A DNA stretch of 64,000 nucleotides, taken from assembly GCF_044582145.1 (NCBI RefSeq), contig NZ_JBDODO010000001.1; one strand, 5' to 3'. The DNA is from Guyparkeria sp016278265. GTDB taxonomy: Bacteria; Pseudomonadota; Gammaproteobacteria; Halothiobacillales; Halothiobacillaceae. The position numbers and the translations under genes were made by a program. The notes under the pieces were generated by a model. That model was not told the origin of the DNA. It did no database searches and was given only the letters and a program-made list of their open reading frames with translations. The stretch's first letter is position 1; each line of letters opens with the position of its first letter. Below, piece after piece: positions 1 to 9,200 of the stretch.

Positions 1-1
1 A

Positions 2-109
2 CTGCTGCCCGTCCACCATGGGGCGGTGGTAGCGGTCGCGGCGTTTATCCCCTTCGGTGGGCTGGTCTCGCACCGGCTGGTCCGTCGCCGCATCCAGGCC
101 ACGGCCTGA
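2..109 (+). CDS. C-terminal fragment of a probable membrane protein
   Basis: The window opens inside a gene. Reading from base 2 gives 35 codons ending in TGA at 107-109. The peptide contains a hydrophobic stretch (AVVAVAAFIPFGGLV) followed by a basic tail (HRLVRRRIQATA), typical of a last transmembrane helix with a cytoplasmic C-terminus. The rest of the gene lies outside the window, so the family cannot be named; a permease or exporter is possible. It converges on ispH with about 60 bases between the stop codons. Confidence 0.5.
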   Translation: MLPVHHGAVVAVAAFIPFGGLVSHRLVRRRIQATA

Positions 110-171
110 GCGCCGCCCACTCGAGAACACGACCCGACGGTGAAGACAGGACGCGAGCACATGGAGCGTCC

Positions 172-1110
172 CTAGCGGCGCAACTCGACCGGGATGGGAA
201 AGACCATGTTCTCGACCACGGCGGGCTCGCGTTCCTCGAGCGTCGCCTTGCACTCGAGCTTGAGCCGCTCGATCACCTGCTGGACGAGGATCTCGGGGGC
301 CGAAGCGCCGGCCGTGACGCCTACCCGGCTGCAATCGGTGAACCAGGCCGGGTCGATGTCGTTCGCGCCGTCGATCAGGTGGGCGGGCGTGCCGGACTGC
401 TCCGCCAGTTCGCGCAGGCGATTGGAGTTGGAACTGGTCTTCGAGCCGACCACCAGCACCAGGTCGCAGCTTTCGGCCAGCTCGCGCACGGCGTCCTGGC
501 GGTTCTGCGTGGCGTAGCAGATGTCATCCTTGCGCGGCCCCTCGACCTGGGGAAAACGCTCCTGCAGTGCGCCGATGATCGCGCGGGTCTCGTCGACCGA
601 GAGCGTGGTCTGGGTGGCCCAGGCCAGCCCCTTGGGGTTGTCCACCTGCAAATGCTCCACGTCCGCGATCTTCTCAACCAGATGGATCTGCCCACCGAAG
701 GCCGGGTCGAAGTGCCCCATGGTGCCTTCGACCTCGGGGTGGCCTTCGTGGCCGATCAGCACCACATCGCGCCCCGCCCGGGCGTGGCGGGCGACCTCCA
801 TGTGCACCTTGGTCACCAGCGGGCAGGTGGCATCGAAGACGGTCAGACCGCGCTCCGCGGCCGTGTCCTGAATCGCCTTGGAGACGCCGTGGGCGGAGAA
901 GATCAGGGTGGACCCATCAGGCACGTCGGCCAGGTCCTCGATGAAGATCGCACCCTTGTCGCGCAGGTTGTCGACGATATAGCGGTTGTGGACGATCTCG
1001 TGGCGCACGTAGATGGGCGCGCCGAAGGAATCGAGTGCGCGGTCGACGATCTCCACCGCCCGGTCGACCCCGGCGCAGAAGCCGCGCGGATTGGCGAGCT
1101 GGATCTTCAT
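172..1110 (-). CDS. ispH: 4-hydroxy-3-methylbut-2-enyl diphosphate reductase
   Basis: The 312-residue product is the last enzyme of the methylerythritol phosphate pathway. It reduces HMBPP to IPP and DMAPP using a [4Fe-4S] cluster. The N-terminus (IQLANPRGFCAGVDRAVEIV) carries the first cluster cysteine. The second lies in FDATCPLVTKVH, together with the conserved GHEGHPEVEGTMG motif, and the third in KDDICYATQNRQ. Length is normal for the family. It is the last gene of ileS-lspA-fkpB-ispH and its ATG overlaps the stop codon of the upstream FKBP gene (ATGA), so translation is probably coupled. This order is common in gammaproteobacteria. Confidence 0.97.
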   Translation of the reverse strand: MKIQLANPRGFCAGVDRAVEIVDRALDSFGAPIYVRHEIVHNRYIVDNLRDKGAIFIEDLADVPDGSTLIFSAHGVSKAIQDTAAERGLTVFDATCPLVTKVHMEVARHARAGRDVVLIGHEGHPEVEGTMGHFDPAFGGQIHLVEKIADVEHLQVDNPKGLAWATQTTLSVDETRAIIGALQERFPQVEGPRKDDICYATQNRQDAVRELAESCDLVLVVGSKTSSNSNRLRELAEQSGTPAHLIDGANDIDPAWFTDCSRVGVTAGASAPEILVQQVIERLKLECKATLEEREPAVVENMVFPIPVELRR

Positions 1111-1607
1111 GACACCTCCTCCTTCAGGGCTGGGGAATCGGCGGGTGCGGGCTGCCCGTCGACGGCCATCACCCGAACGATGAACTGGATGTTCTGCCCG
1201 GCCAGCGGGTGGTTGAAGTCCACCGTCACGGCATCCTCGGTCAGGGCCGTCACGGTGCCCGGCACCGACTCGCCGCTGGGCAGGTCGAACTCGATCACCA
1301 GTTGCGGCTCGAGCGTCATGTCCTCCGGGAACCGGCCGCGCGGCATGGTGTGCACGTTGTTCGGGTCCGGCATGCCGAAGGCGTACTGCGGAGTGAGCAG
1401 GATGCGGGTGTGCTCGCCCAGCGGCAGGCCCACCAGCGCCTCCTCGAGACGCGGCTCGAAGGCACCGGCACCGAGCTTCACGGTATACGGCTCGTCGTCG
1501 AAGGTGCTGTCGGCCACGCGATCGTCGGGGAGACGGATCTCGTAGTGAAAGGTCACCTCGGAATGCTTGCCGATGGTCGGCAAATCGGGCTTGTCGGCGT
1601 CACTCAT
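1107..1607 (-). CDS. fkpB: FKBP-type peptidyl-prolyl cis-trans isomerase (FkpB/SlpA type)
   Basis: The 166-residue protein is related to SlyD/SlpA FKBPs. It has the N-terminal FKBP half (HYEIRLPDDRVADSTFDDEPYTVKLG) and the inserted-in-flap region (LTPQYAFGMPDPNNVHTMPRGRFP), followed by the FNHPLAGQNIQFIVRVMAV signature. These enzymes isomerise prolyl bonds and act as cytoplasmic chaperones. There is no signal peptide and no His-rich metal tail, which separates it from SlyD. It sits between lspA (8-base overlap) and ispH (4-base overlap), as fkpB does in Escherichia coli. Confidence 0.93.
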   Translation of the reverse strand: MSDADKPDLPTIGKHSEVTFHYEIRLPDDRVADSTFDDEPYTVKLGAGAFEPRLEEALVGLPLGEHTRILLTPQYAFGMPDPNNVHTMPRGRFPEDMTLEPQLVIEFDLPSGESVPGTVTALTEDAVTVDFNHPLAGQNIQFIVRVMAVDGQPAPADSPALKEEVS

Positions 1608-2103
1608 CGGATACGCTCTCTCGGCCAGCGGGCCGCAGTTCGGCCCAGATGATCAGTGCCACGCCGATGGTAATGGCCGCATCGGCGATGTTGAAGGCCG
1701 GCCAGTGCCAGCCGGCGGCATGGAAATCGAGGAAATCGACCACGTGGCCGTAGAGGACACGGTCGATCACGTTCCCCACCGCCCCGCCGATCACCAGCGT
1801 GATGCCCGCCTTGATGCGCCCGTCCCGGATCGCCACGAACGCCAGCCAGGCCAGCAGCGCAGCCGTGATCACCACGGCCAGAAAGACGAAAAACCAGCGC
1901 TGCCAGCCGTCGTGGTCGGCCAGGAACGAGAAGGCCGCGCCGGTGTTGTACAGCAGGGTGAAGTTGAAGAACGGTAGCACCTCGACCGGCCGGGCGTAGG
2001 CCAGCCCGGCGAGTGCCGCCCACTTGGTCAGCTGGTCGGCGACCAGCACCCCGAGGGACAACCAGAGCCAGCGAAGGTTCGCGCGGGGCATGCGGGCGTC
2101 CAT
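1600..2103 (-). CDS. lspA: Lipoprotein signal peptidase (signal peptidase II)
   Basis: The 167-residue inner-membrane aspartyl protease cleaves signal peptides of diacylglyceryl-modified prolipoproteins. Four hydrophobic helices are visible. The catalytic aspartates are in GGAVGNVIDRVLYGHVVDFL and in the downstream FNIADAAITIG motif. The conserved YNTGAAFSFLAD segment near residue 60 is also present. Its start codon overlaps the ileS stop (TGATG), so the two are probably co-translated. Substrates encoded in this window would include the lipobox proteins BamB, PilF and LptM. Confidence 0.96.
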   Translation of the reverse strand: MDARMPRANLRWLWLSLGVLVADQLTKWAALAGLAYARPVEVLPFFNFTLLYNTGAAFSFLADHDGWQRWFFVFLAVVITAALLAWLAFVAIRDGRIKAGITLVIGGAVGNVIDRVLYGHVVDFLDFHAAGWHWPAFNIADAAITIGVALIIWAELRPAGRESVSDE

Positions 2104-4934
2104 CAGACGAAGCGGCGGGTTTCGCCGTCACCCTCGATGTTCTCGATGCAACGTCCGCAAAGCGTGGGATGCGCCTCGTGCGTGCCCACGTCCGGGCGGA
2201 AGTGCCAACAGCGCTCGCACTTCTCGGCCTCGGCCGGGGCAATGCGTACGGCCAGCTGGCCCACGCCCTCGATCGACTCGGCCTCGACCTCCGCCGGCTT
2301 GTCCGCCAGTGGCCGGACGGTCGCCTCGGAGACGATCAACAGGAACCGCAGCTCGTCACCCAGCGCGGCCAGACGCCCGGCGACGGCATCGTCGGCCCAG
2401 ATCTCGACATTGGCCGAGAGGTTCGCCTTGATGCGTTTTTCATTGCGCGCCGCCTCGGCGTGACGGTTGACCGTATCGCGGATGGCGATCACGTCATTCC
2501 AGTAGCCGCGCTGGTTCGGCCCGGCGTGACCGTCATCGAGCAGCGGGGCGAGCGTGTCGACGTGGGTGGCCATGAAGACCGTTTCCTCGCGACCTTCCGC
2601 CAGCGCCGGCAGGTGCTCCCAAAGCTCCTCGGCCGTGAACGACAACACCGGGGCGATCCAGCGGGTCAGCGCCTCGACCGTGCGCCACATGGCGGTCTGT
2701 GCCGAGCGGCGCATGGATGCATCGGTCTGGCCGGTGTAGATGCGGTCCTTGACGATATCGAGGTAGAACGCACCCAGCTCGATCGAGCAGAAGTGGTGGA
2801 TGCGCGCGATCGTCTGGTGAAACTGGTAGGACTCGAAGCCCTCGCGCACCTCGCGGTTCAGGCGCGCGGCGCGGTCGACCAGCCAGGCATCCAGCGCCAA
2901 CAGGTCGGCGTCGGCCACGGCATCCTTGTTGGGGTCGAAGCCGTCGATGTTCGAGAGCAGGAAGCGCGCGGTGTTGCGGATGCGGCGATAGGCATCGGCG
3001 GTGCGCTGCAGGATCTCGTCGGAGACCGTCATCTCGCCGGCGTAGTCCGTGGAGGCCACCCACAGGCGCAGCGGGTCGGCGCCCATCTTGTCGATGACCT
3101 TCTGCGGGGCAATCACATTACCCAGCGACTTGGACATCTTGCGACCCTTGGCATCCACGGTGAAGCCGTGCGTCAGCACGCCGCGATAAGGAGCCTTCTC
3201 GCGCAGCGCGGTAGCGGTGAGCAAGGATGACTGGAACCAGCCGCGGTGCTGATCGGAGCCCTCGAGGTACAGGTCCGCCGGCCAGGTCAGCTCCTCGCGG
3301 CGGTCGAGCACGGCCCAGTGGGTCACGCCCGAATCGAACCACACGTCGAGCGTGTCGATGACCTTCTCGTACTCGGCTGCGTCCGCGCCGATCAGCTCGG
3401 CGGCGTCCAGATCGAACCACCAGTCCACGCCGTGCCGCTCGACCTGTTCCGCGACCTTGCGCATCAGCTCGGCGGAATCCGGGTGGGCATGCCCGGTCTG
3501 TTTGTGGGCGAACAGCGCGATCGGCACGCCCCAGAAACGCTGGCGCGAGATGCACCAGTCCGGGCGGTTCTCGACCATGCCCTCGATGCGCGCCCGCCCC
3601 CAGTCCGGCGTGAACTCGACCGTTTCAAGCGCCTTGATGGCATCACTGCGCAGATGCTGCTGGGTCATCGAGATGAACCACTGGTGCGTGGCGCGGAAGA
3701 TCAGCGGCGTCTTGTGCCGCCAGCAGTGTGGGTAGCTGTGCTTGAACTTCGAGTGCGCCAGCAGGCGACCGTCGGCCTCGAGACGCTCGAGGATGGCCTT
3801 GCCACCCGCCTTGAGATCCATCCCGCCGACGAACGACGTATCGGCGAAGAAGCGCCCCTCGCCGTCGACCGGGTTGTCCACGGGCAGGTGGTAGCGCTTG
3901 CCCACGGCGAAGTCCTCCTCGCCGTGGGCGGGGGCCGTGTGCACCAGCCCCGTGCCGGCATCCAGCGTGACGTGCTCGCCGAGGATCACCGGCACGCGGC
4001 GCTCGAGGAACGGATGGGCCAGTTCCTGGCCTTCCAGCGCGGCACCGGCGCACTCGCCCAGCACGCGCGGTGATTCGACACCCATCCGGGCGAGCGCGTC
4101 CTCGGCCACCCCGGCAGCCAGCACGATGCAGCGGCCGTCGATCTCGATCAGCTGGTAGGTCAGCTCGGCGTTGACCGCCACGGCCTGGTTGGCCGGCAGT
4201 GTCCATGGGGTGGTGGTCCAGATGACCAGGTCCACCGGGGTACCGTCTTCCACGCCAAAGGCGCGGTTGACCGCCGCCGGGTCGACCGCGGCGAAGGCCA
4301 CGTCGATCTGGTCGGATGTCTTGTCCTGGTACTCCACCTCGGCCTCGGCCAGCGCCGAGCCACAGTCGACGCACCAGTGCACCGGCTTCTCGCCGCGGTG
4401 CAGGTGGCCGCGCTCGATGATGCCGGCGAGTGCACGCAGCGTGTCGGCCTCGAAGGCGAAGTCCATCGAGCGGTAGGGGTTGTCCCAGTCGCCCATCACG
4501 CCCAGGCGGATGAAGTCCTCGCGCTGGCGGTCGATCTGGCTGGCCGCGTAGTCGCGGCAGGCCTGGCGGAAGGCGCGCTCGTCGAGCTTGACGCCCGGTT
4601 TGCCGTGCTCGCGCTCCACCACCAGTTCGATCGGCAGGCCATGGCAATCCCAGCCCGGCACGTAGGGCGTATCGAAGCCCTCGAGCAGGCGCGTCTTGTT
4701 GATGATGTCCTTGAGGATCTTGTTGACCGCGTGCCCGATGTGGATGTCGCCGTTGGCATACGGCGGGCCATCGTGCAGCACGAATTTCGGCCGGCCGGCG
4801 GCGTGCTCGCGCACCGCGCGATAGAGGTCACGCTCCTGCCAACGCTCGAGCATCGCGGGCTCGCGCTTGGGCAGGTTGCCACGCATCGGGAAGTCGGTCT
4901 TGGGGAGGTTGAGCGTCGATTTGTAATCGGTCAC
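2103..4934 (-). CDS. ileS: Isoleucyl-tRNA synthetase
   Basis: The 943-residue class I aminoacyl-tRNA synthetase charges tRNA-Ile and edits misactivated valine. The HIGH signature is in GDIHIGHAVNK near residue 68 and the KMSKS loop in DAKGRKMSKSLGN near residue 605. The editing (CP1) domain lies between them. The C-terminal zinc-binding region has paired cysteines (CERCWHFRPD and CGRCIENIEG). The length matches eubacterial type 1 IleRS. It is the first gene of the ileS-lspA-fkpB-ispH operon; the 115 bases between it and the next gene upstream must hold the promoter. Confidence 0.98.
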   Translation of the reverse strand: MTDYKSTLNLPKTDFPMRGNLPKREPAMLERWQERDLYRAVREHAAGRPKFVLHDGPPYANGDIHIGHAVNKILKDIINKTRLLEGFDTPYVPGWDCHGLPIELVVEREHGKPGVKLDERAFRQACRDYAASQIDRQREDFIRLGVMGDWDNPYRSMDFAFEADTLRALAGIIERGHLHRGEKPVHWCVDCGSALAEAEVEYQDKTSDQIDVAFAAVDPAAVNRAFGVEDGTPVDLVIWTTTPWTLPANQAVAVNAELTYQLIEIDGRCIVLAAGVAEDALARMGVESPRVLGECAGAALEGQELAHPFLERRVPVILGEHVTLDAGTGLVHTAPAHGEEDFAVGKRYHLPVDNPVDGEGRFFADTSFVGGMDLKAGGKAILERLEADGRLLAHSKFKHSYPHCWRHKTPLIFRATHQWFISMTQQHLRSDAIKALETVEFTPDWGRARIEGMVENRPDWCISRQRFWGVPIALFAHKQTGHAHPDSAELMRKVAEQVERHGVDWWFDLDAAELIGADAAEYEKVIDTLDVWFDSGVTHWAVLDRREELTWPADLYLEGSDQHRGWFQSSLLTATALREKAPYRGVLTHGFTVDAKGRKMSKSLGNVIAPQKVIDKMGADPLRLWVASTDYAGEMTVSDEILQRTADAYRRIRNTARFLLSNIDGFDPNKDAVADADLLALDAWLVDRAARLNREVREGFESYQFHQTIARIHHFCSIELGAFYLDIVKDRIYTGQTDASMRRSAQTAMWRTVEALTRWIAPVLSFTAEELWEHLPALAEGREETVFMATHVDTLAPLLDDGHAGPNQRGYWNDVIAIRDTVNRHAEAARNEKRIKANLSANVEIWADDAVAGRLAALGDELRFLLIVSEATVRPLADKPAEVEAESIEGVGQLAVRIAPAEAEKCERCWHFRPDVGTHEAHPTLCGRCIENIEGDGETRRFV

Positions 4935-5049
4935 GGTTGGGCCACGTCAGTTCAGTTTCGCCGGAAGACTGCAAACCACTGATTGTAACAGCGCAACCCG
5001 CGGGAACGCTCATGGCCTCGACCCGGCAACAACCAAGTGCCGACACCAC

Positions 5050-5670
5050 TCAAAGACTCGGACACGTCCCGTCGAAATCGACTACCTGCAACCGCACCCG
5101 ACCACTCGCCGAAATCACCAGTTCCCGCGCGTTCGGCGACAGATCCGCCGCCACGCAAACCCGCAGCCGGCCGGCGCCAAAGGCACCGCTGACGCGCTCG
5201 GCGTGACCCATCGGCACGTAGACCAGGGCCGAGCGAAACGGCCCGTTGCCATCCAGGCTCACGGCACCGTCGGCGGCAGGGACGCGACCGTGACGCACGA
5301 CCCGTTCGTCGTCATCGAGATCACCGCTGTGATCGTCATCCCGGAAGACTAACCACTCGCCAGCCGACCAATCCCCGGAACAGCCCTCGGTAGGCGTGCC
5401 GGCGCAAAGGGACACCGGCCGCCCCTTCATCACCGCCGACTGCCGGGCCGACATCAAGGCCCCGCGGGCGGCATTGGTCGCCGCCGACAACTGGTTCTGG
5501 GCCATCATCGAAGAGAATGCCGGGATGGCGATTGCCATGAGAACGGCGGCAACCGAAACGGTCACCATGAGTTCGATCAACGAAAAACCGCCCGCCTCCT
5601 TGTCTGGAAAAACGGCGCGGAAACAGAAAAGCTCGCCCCCATAACGGGCCACTCGCTCGTCCCTGAGCAT
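5050..5670 (-). CDS. fimT: FimT/GspH-like minor type IV pilin (second copy)
   Basis: The 206-residue prepilin-like protein has a long leader that ends G/FSLIELMVTVSVAAVLMAIAIP. This is the class III signal cleaved by PilD, with Glu at position +5 of the mature protein. The GspH/FimT-type body follows (ARGALMSARQSAVMKGRPVSLCAG). The start is supported by an AAGGAGGT ribosome site 5 bases upstream. It lies at the 3' end of the minor-pilin operon, after pilE and separated from it by a small hairpin. A FimU/FimT-like gene already heads the operon, so this one is an extra member. FimT-type pilins have been linked to DNA binding during natural transformation in some bacteria; that role here is only an inference. 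Confidence 0.85.
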   Translation of the reverse strand: MLRDERVARYGGELFCFRAVFPDKEAGGFSLIELMVTVSVAAVLMAIAIPAFSSMMAQNQLSAATNAARGALMSARQSAVMKGRPVSLCAGTPTEGCSGDWSAGEWLVFRDDDHSGDLDDDERVVRHGRVPAADGAVSLDGNGPFRSALVYVPMGHAERVSGAFGAGRLRVCVAADLSPNARELVISASGRVRLQVVDFDGTCPSL

Positions 5671-5702
5671 AAGGACCTCCTTATCCTAAGTTGGAAAATG
5701 CG

Positions 5703-5726
5703 AGCGGGCGCATCCGTGCGCCCGTT
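5703..5726. terminator. Small GC-rich hairpin between pilE and the second fimT gene
   Basis: An 8-bp inverted repeat (CGGGCGCA / TGCGCCCG, 4-base loop) is followed on the plus strand by TTTT. On the minus strand, the direction of the pilin genes, the downstream run is only GCTCGCATTTTCC. It may be a weak or partial terminator that lowers expression of the last gene. Confidence 0.4.
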
Positions 5727-5758
5727 TTCAGTCATATCTGGTCAGCGGCGAGGCAGCC

Positions 5759-6232
5759 TTACCAGCATTCAGCCACTGTCCCACCGCCGCTCACGGCTCG
5801 CGTACCGGCCTGGTCGAGCGTTAGCGTGCCGCAGTCATCACGGTTCGCCTGGGCACCCTGAGGCGCGGCGGTAAGGACAAAGGTCGACCGGGTTGGCTCG
5901 CCAGCAGCGAACGCATAGTTATAATCTTGGCCGGTATTGTCATTCGAGGCACAATCCAGCGCCGGCAGGTTGGCCGTGTTCATGGCCGTCCCGCCACTAT
6001 CCTCGTCGTAACGAAGGTTGGTGGTGTAGAACCGCTCCATAAAACTCGCGTATTCGGAGAGGCAGGCGGCTGCCGCCGCCCGCTTGGTCTTGACCACGTG
6101 CTGCGTATAGGCCGGATAGGCGATCGCCGCGAGGATGCCTATGATCGCGACCACGATCATCAGCTCGATCAGGGTAAAGCCAAGGCCGCGCCGGGGCGGC
6201 GACATCAGGCCCGCGTTCATCGCTGTGCTCAT
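5759..6232 (-). CDS. pilE: Type IV pilin of the PilE minor-pilin type
   Basis: The 157-residue prepilin has a short leader ending in G and then FTLIELMIVVAIIGILAAIAYP, the canonical N-methylated hydrophobic helix with Glu5. The following segment (YTQHVVKTKRAAAAACLSEYASFMERFYTT) matches PilE proteins encoded at the end of Pseudomonas-type minor pilin operons. Two C-terminal cysteines (RDDCGTLTL and GTVAECW) could form the D-region disulfide. It follows pilY1 by 15 bases. A major pilin is less likely given this operon position. Confidence 0.9.
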   Translation of the reverse strand: MSTAMNAGLMSPPRRGLGFTLIELMIVVAIIGILAAIAYPAYTQHVVKTKRAAAAACLSEYASFMERFYTTNLRYDEDSGGTAMNTANLPALDCASNDNTGQDYNYAFAAGEPTRSTFVLTAAPQGAQANRDDCGTLTLDQAGTRAVSGGGTVAECW

Positions 6233-6247
6233 CCGTGTCTCCTTGAA

Positions 6248-9200
6248 TTAATCGAAGATGATCTCGCGCCAGGAACTGCGCTGCCCCGAGCTGCCGCCAC
6301 CGGCCGCCTCGACCGAGGCGGTGCTGCCATCGTCGAAACTGATCAGCATGGTATTGCCGACGAAGATCGGCGCGTTGGGAAGGCGGTTGAAGCCGATCGC
6401 ACCAACGGCGAACGTCTCCCCGTTCACGGTGATCGTGTCGGAGGCATCGACCACGCCGTCGCCGTTGTAATCGACGAACGGCTGCTCGACGTTGGTGCCG
6501 TCGAACGGATCGACCCCCATGATGAAGCCGCGGCCGGACGGGTTGCAGATGTTTACCGCGTCGGGAATCAGCGATGTGCCCACGAGGACCTCGCCCTGGA
6601 ACTGGTTGGGTTCGACCATCCGCTCGCCCTCGACACCATTGTCCGGCGAGATCAGATCCATGTACCAACCGGACTTGCCATCCATGTCGTTCACCGCCCC
6701 CTTGCTGAAGGCGCGGGCAGAGAAGGTGCCGTTGTTCTGCTCGTCGACAATGTCCCGCTCGACCAGCACCGAACGACCATCCCCACTGGAAACCGGCAGA
6801 TCGGCGTCACCCGACTCGACGATCAAGCCGTACCAGGTCTGTACCGACTGGTCGTCCAGATCGCCTTGCGAGAGGTACTTGCCGGTACCGAAGAACGCCC
6901 AGAGGTTGTTGGTCGCCGGATCCTTGCCCAACAGCAACCCGGCAGTGATCGGCTGGGCATTCGTGCCGTCCGTCGCCTGATACACCTGTTCGCCAACACT
7001 GGTCGAAGAGCTCAGATCGAAGCGCCACACCCAGCCGTTGAGGTCGCCGGCATAGGCCACATCCTGAATACCGTCGGGGCTGTCCGTGTAGTCGAAGGTG
7101 GCCGGGGCCGCGAGGCCGTTGCCCGTGATGCCGTCATTGGTCACGTGCACGTCCAGTGCCCCCGTCCCCACGTCGAACTGCAACAGCGCCGCGCTGTCAT
7201 TCGTGCTGTTGTAGCCGTTACCGATCAGGACCGACCATTCGGCGTCGGCCGTCTGGACGACCAGCGGCTTGCCGACCATCTGGCCGATATAACCAGCGTT
7301 GGCACCGCCATCCCCGGCGGAGCGCTCCCACAGGAAGCGGATATTGGCCGGGTCGGTGATGTCGAGGGCGTAGACGGTCTTCGCCTCGCCCCGACCAGTA
7401 CTGCCCACCAAAACGGTCCGCCACTGCACATCGTTGCCATTGGTGTATGGCAGGTCGATGTAGACGTCCGCCACGGTGAGCTCGCCGTCATTGAAATACT
7501 CGTGACCCGGGTTGGCGCCGTAGTCCGGGTCGGCGAGTTTCTTGATGCCCGCCTCGATCACCGCGCCCGGAAGGAAGGCGTAGTGTTCTTCTCCGGTAGT
7601 CGCGTCGAAGCCATGCAGCATCCCATCGTTGGCAGCCACGTAGACCAGTGGCTCGCGAGTATTGCTGCCGCCCTCGGGGTCCACGCCCTGGTTGTCGTTG
7701 TCTCCTTCAGGATCCTCGGCGAAGGCGGCATAGGTGCTCACGCCGGTGAATGAGCGGGAGGTGTGGAGATTGGGGTCAGGCTGCCCCACGTAGACCGGCT
7801 GGGAGTTCACGATGTCGCCCAGGGCGGTGCTCCGATCGCGGTAGCCTCCGCCATTGGCCTCGGCGTTGGCGGTGTCACCCCGCAGGAAGTCGACGATCGC
7901 CTGCCGCTCGGCGGCCGTGCCGCCCAGGGCAGCCTGCTGCGCGTTCGACAGGCTGCCGATGTCAGTGGCCAGAAACTCCCGGTACAGCGGGTCGTTGTTC
8001 CCGAGGTTGGCATCGTCGGTCGCGTAGGTGTAAATCGTCCGGCCATCCGGGCAGACTTGCCCGACCGATGCGGAGCAGCTATCTGCCGGCGCGGCAAGCA
8101 GGTTGTCGGCCGCTGACCAGTCCGGATAGGTGGCAATCTGCTTGGTGGCCGGGTCCACGGGATAAGCCTTGAGATCACCGACCCAGGTGCCGGTGAAATA
8201 GTTCGCCTGGTAGGTGACGGTACCGGTTTCCAGGCGCGTGGAGTTCGCCGCCAGGCTCGCGCCGGTACCGACGCGCTCGGCGGTACGCCCCACGGCATCG
8301 GCAATCGCCGCCGAGAACGCCTGCGCCGACTTGGCGGAATAGAAACCACCGTGGCCGTTGACCGCGGCATGCAGCATGTCCGCGATGTTGTTGATGCTTC
8401 CCGAACTCGGCTGCGGCCAGGAAAAACCGCTGATCAGATCACCACCATTGGCCCAGTCGAACACCGCATCGGCATCGATCGCGTTGCCGTTGGCGTCGAG
8501 CGGCTCGTAGCCAAGTCCGACGGAAAAGGTGGTCATGTGCTGCCAGAACGCGGGGTCCTCGCCGGTGGTCGGGACCTGGTTCTCGAGCCCTGTGCGCAGA
8601 TCGTTCTTCCAGTAGTACATCGCGACGTCCGCCAGCGTGTTGCTGAAATCATCGCTGTACGGATCGACCGCGTCGTAGGTGTACTCGATGCCATTGGGTG
8701 CCGTCATGCTGCCGGTGCCATCGTCACCCAGCGTAGCGCCGGAGGTGCCATCGGCATTCCCGACATCCGGGTCGGGATCGCCTACCTCATTCCAGAAGCC
8801 GTCCGACGTGAGGATGGTGTAGGACTGACGACAGGCATGTTCCTGCGAGGTGCCGCTGGAGTCTTCGCTCGACCACGGCTGGCCGGTGCGGTAATACTCG
8901 CCGGCGGCCTCAAGCGTTTCGCGCAGCGGGGTGTTCTGGTTACCCTCGGCGGCCTCCAGCCACTCCCAGAACTGGGCCTTGCGGGTCCCGGAGGAACCGT
9001 CACCCCAGACAGCGACCCCGGCGAATTCGTTGTTGCTCTCCGTGTCGGTAGCAAAGCCGTATCGGCAGCTCGCGTTGAATACGTCCCCGCAATCGCCAGC
9101 AGTAATACTGCGGATAAAGTCGGCCGAGTTGCCGTTGATCGAACCGAAACCGACCCGGAACTCCTCGCTCACATCGGCGAAGCCATTCATCAGACCGCTC

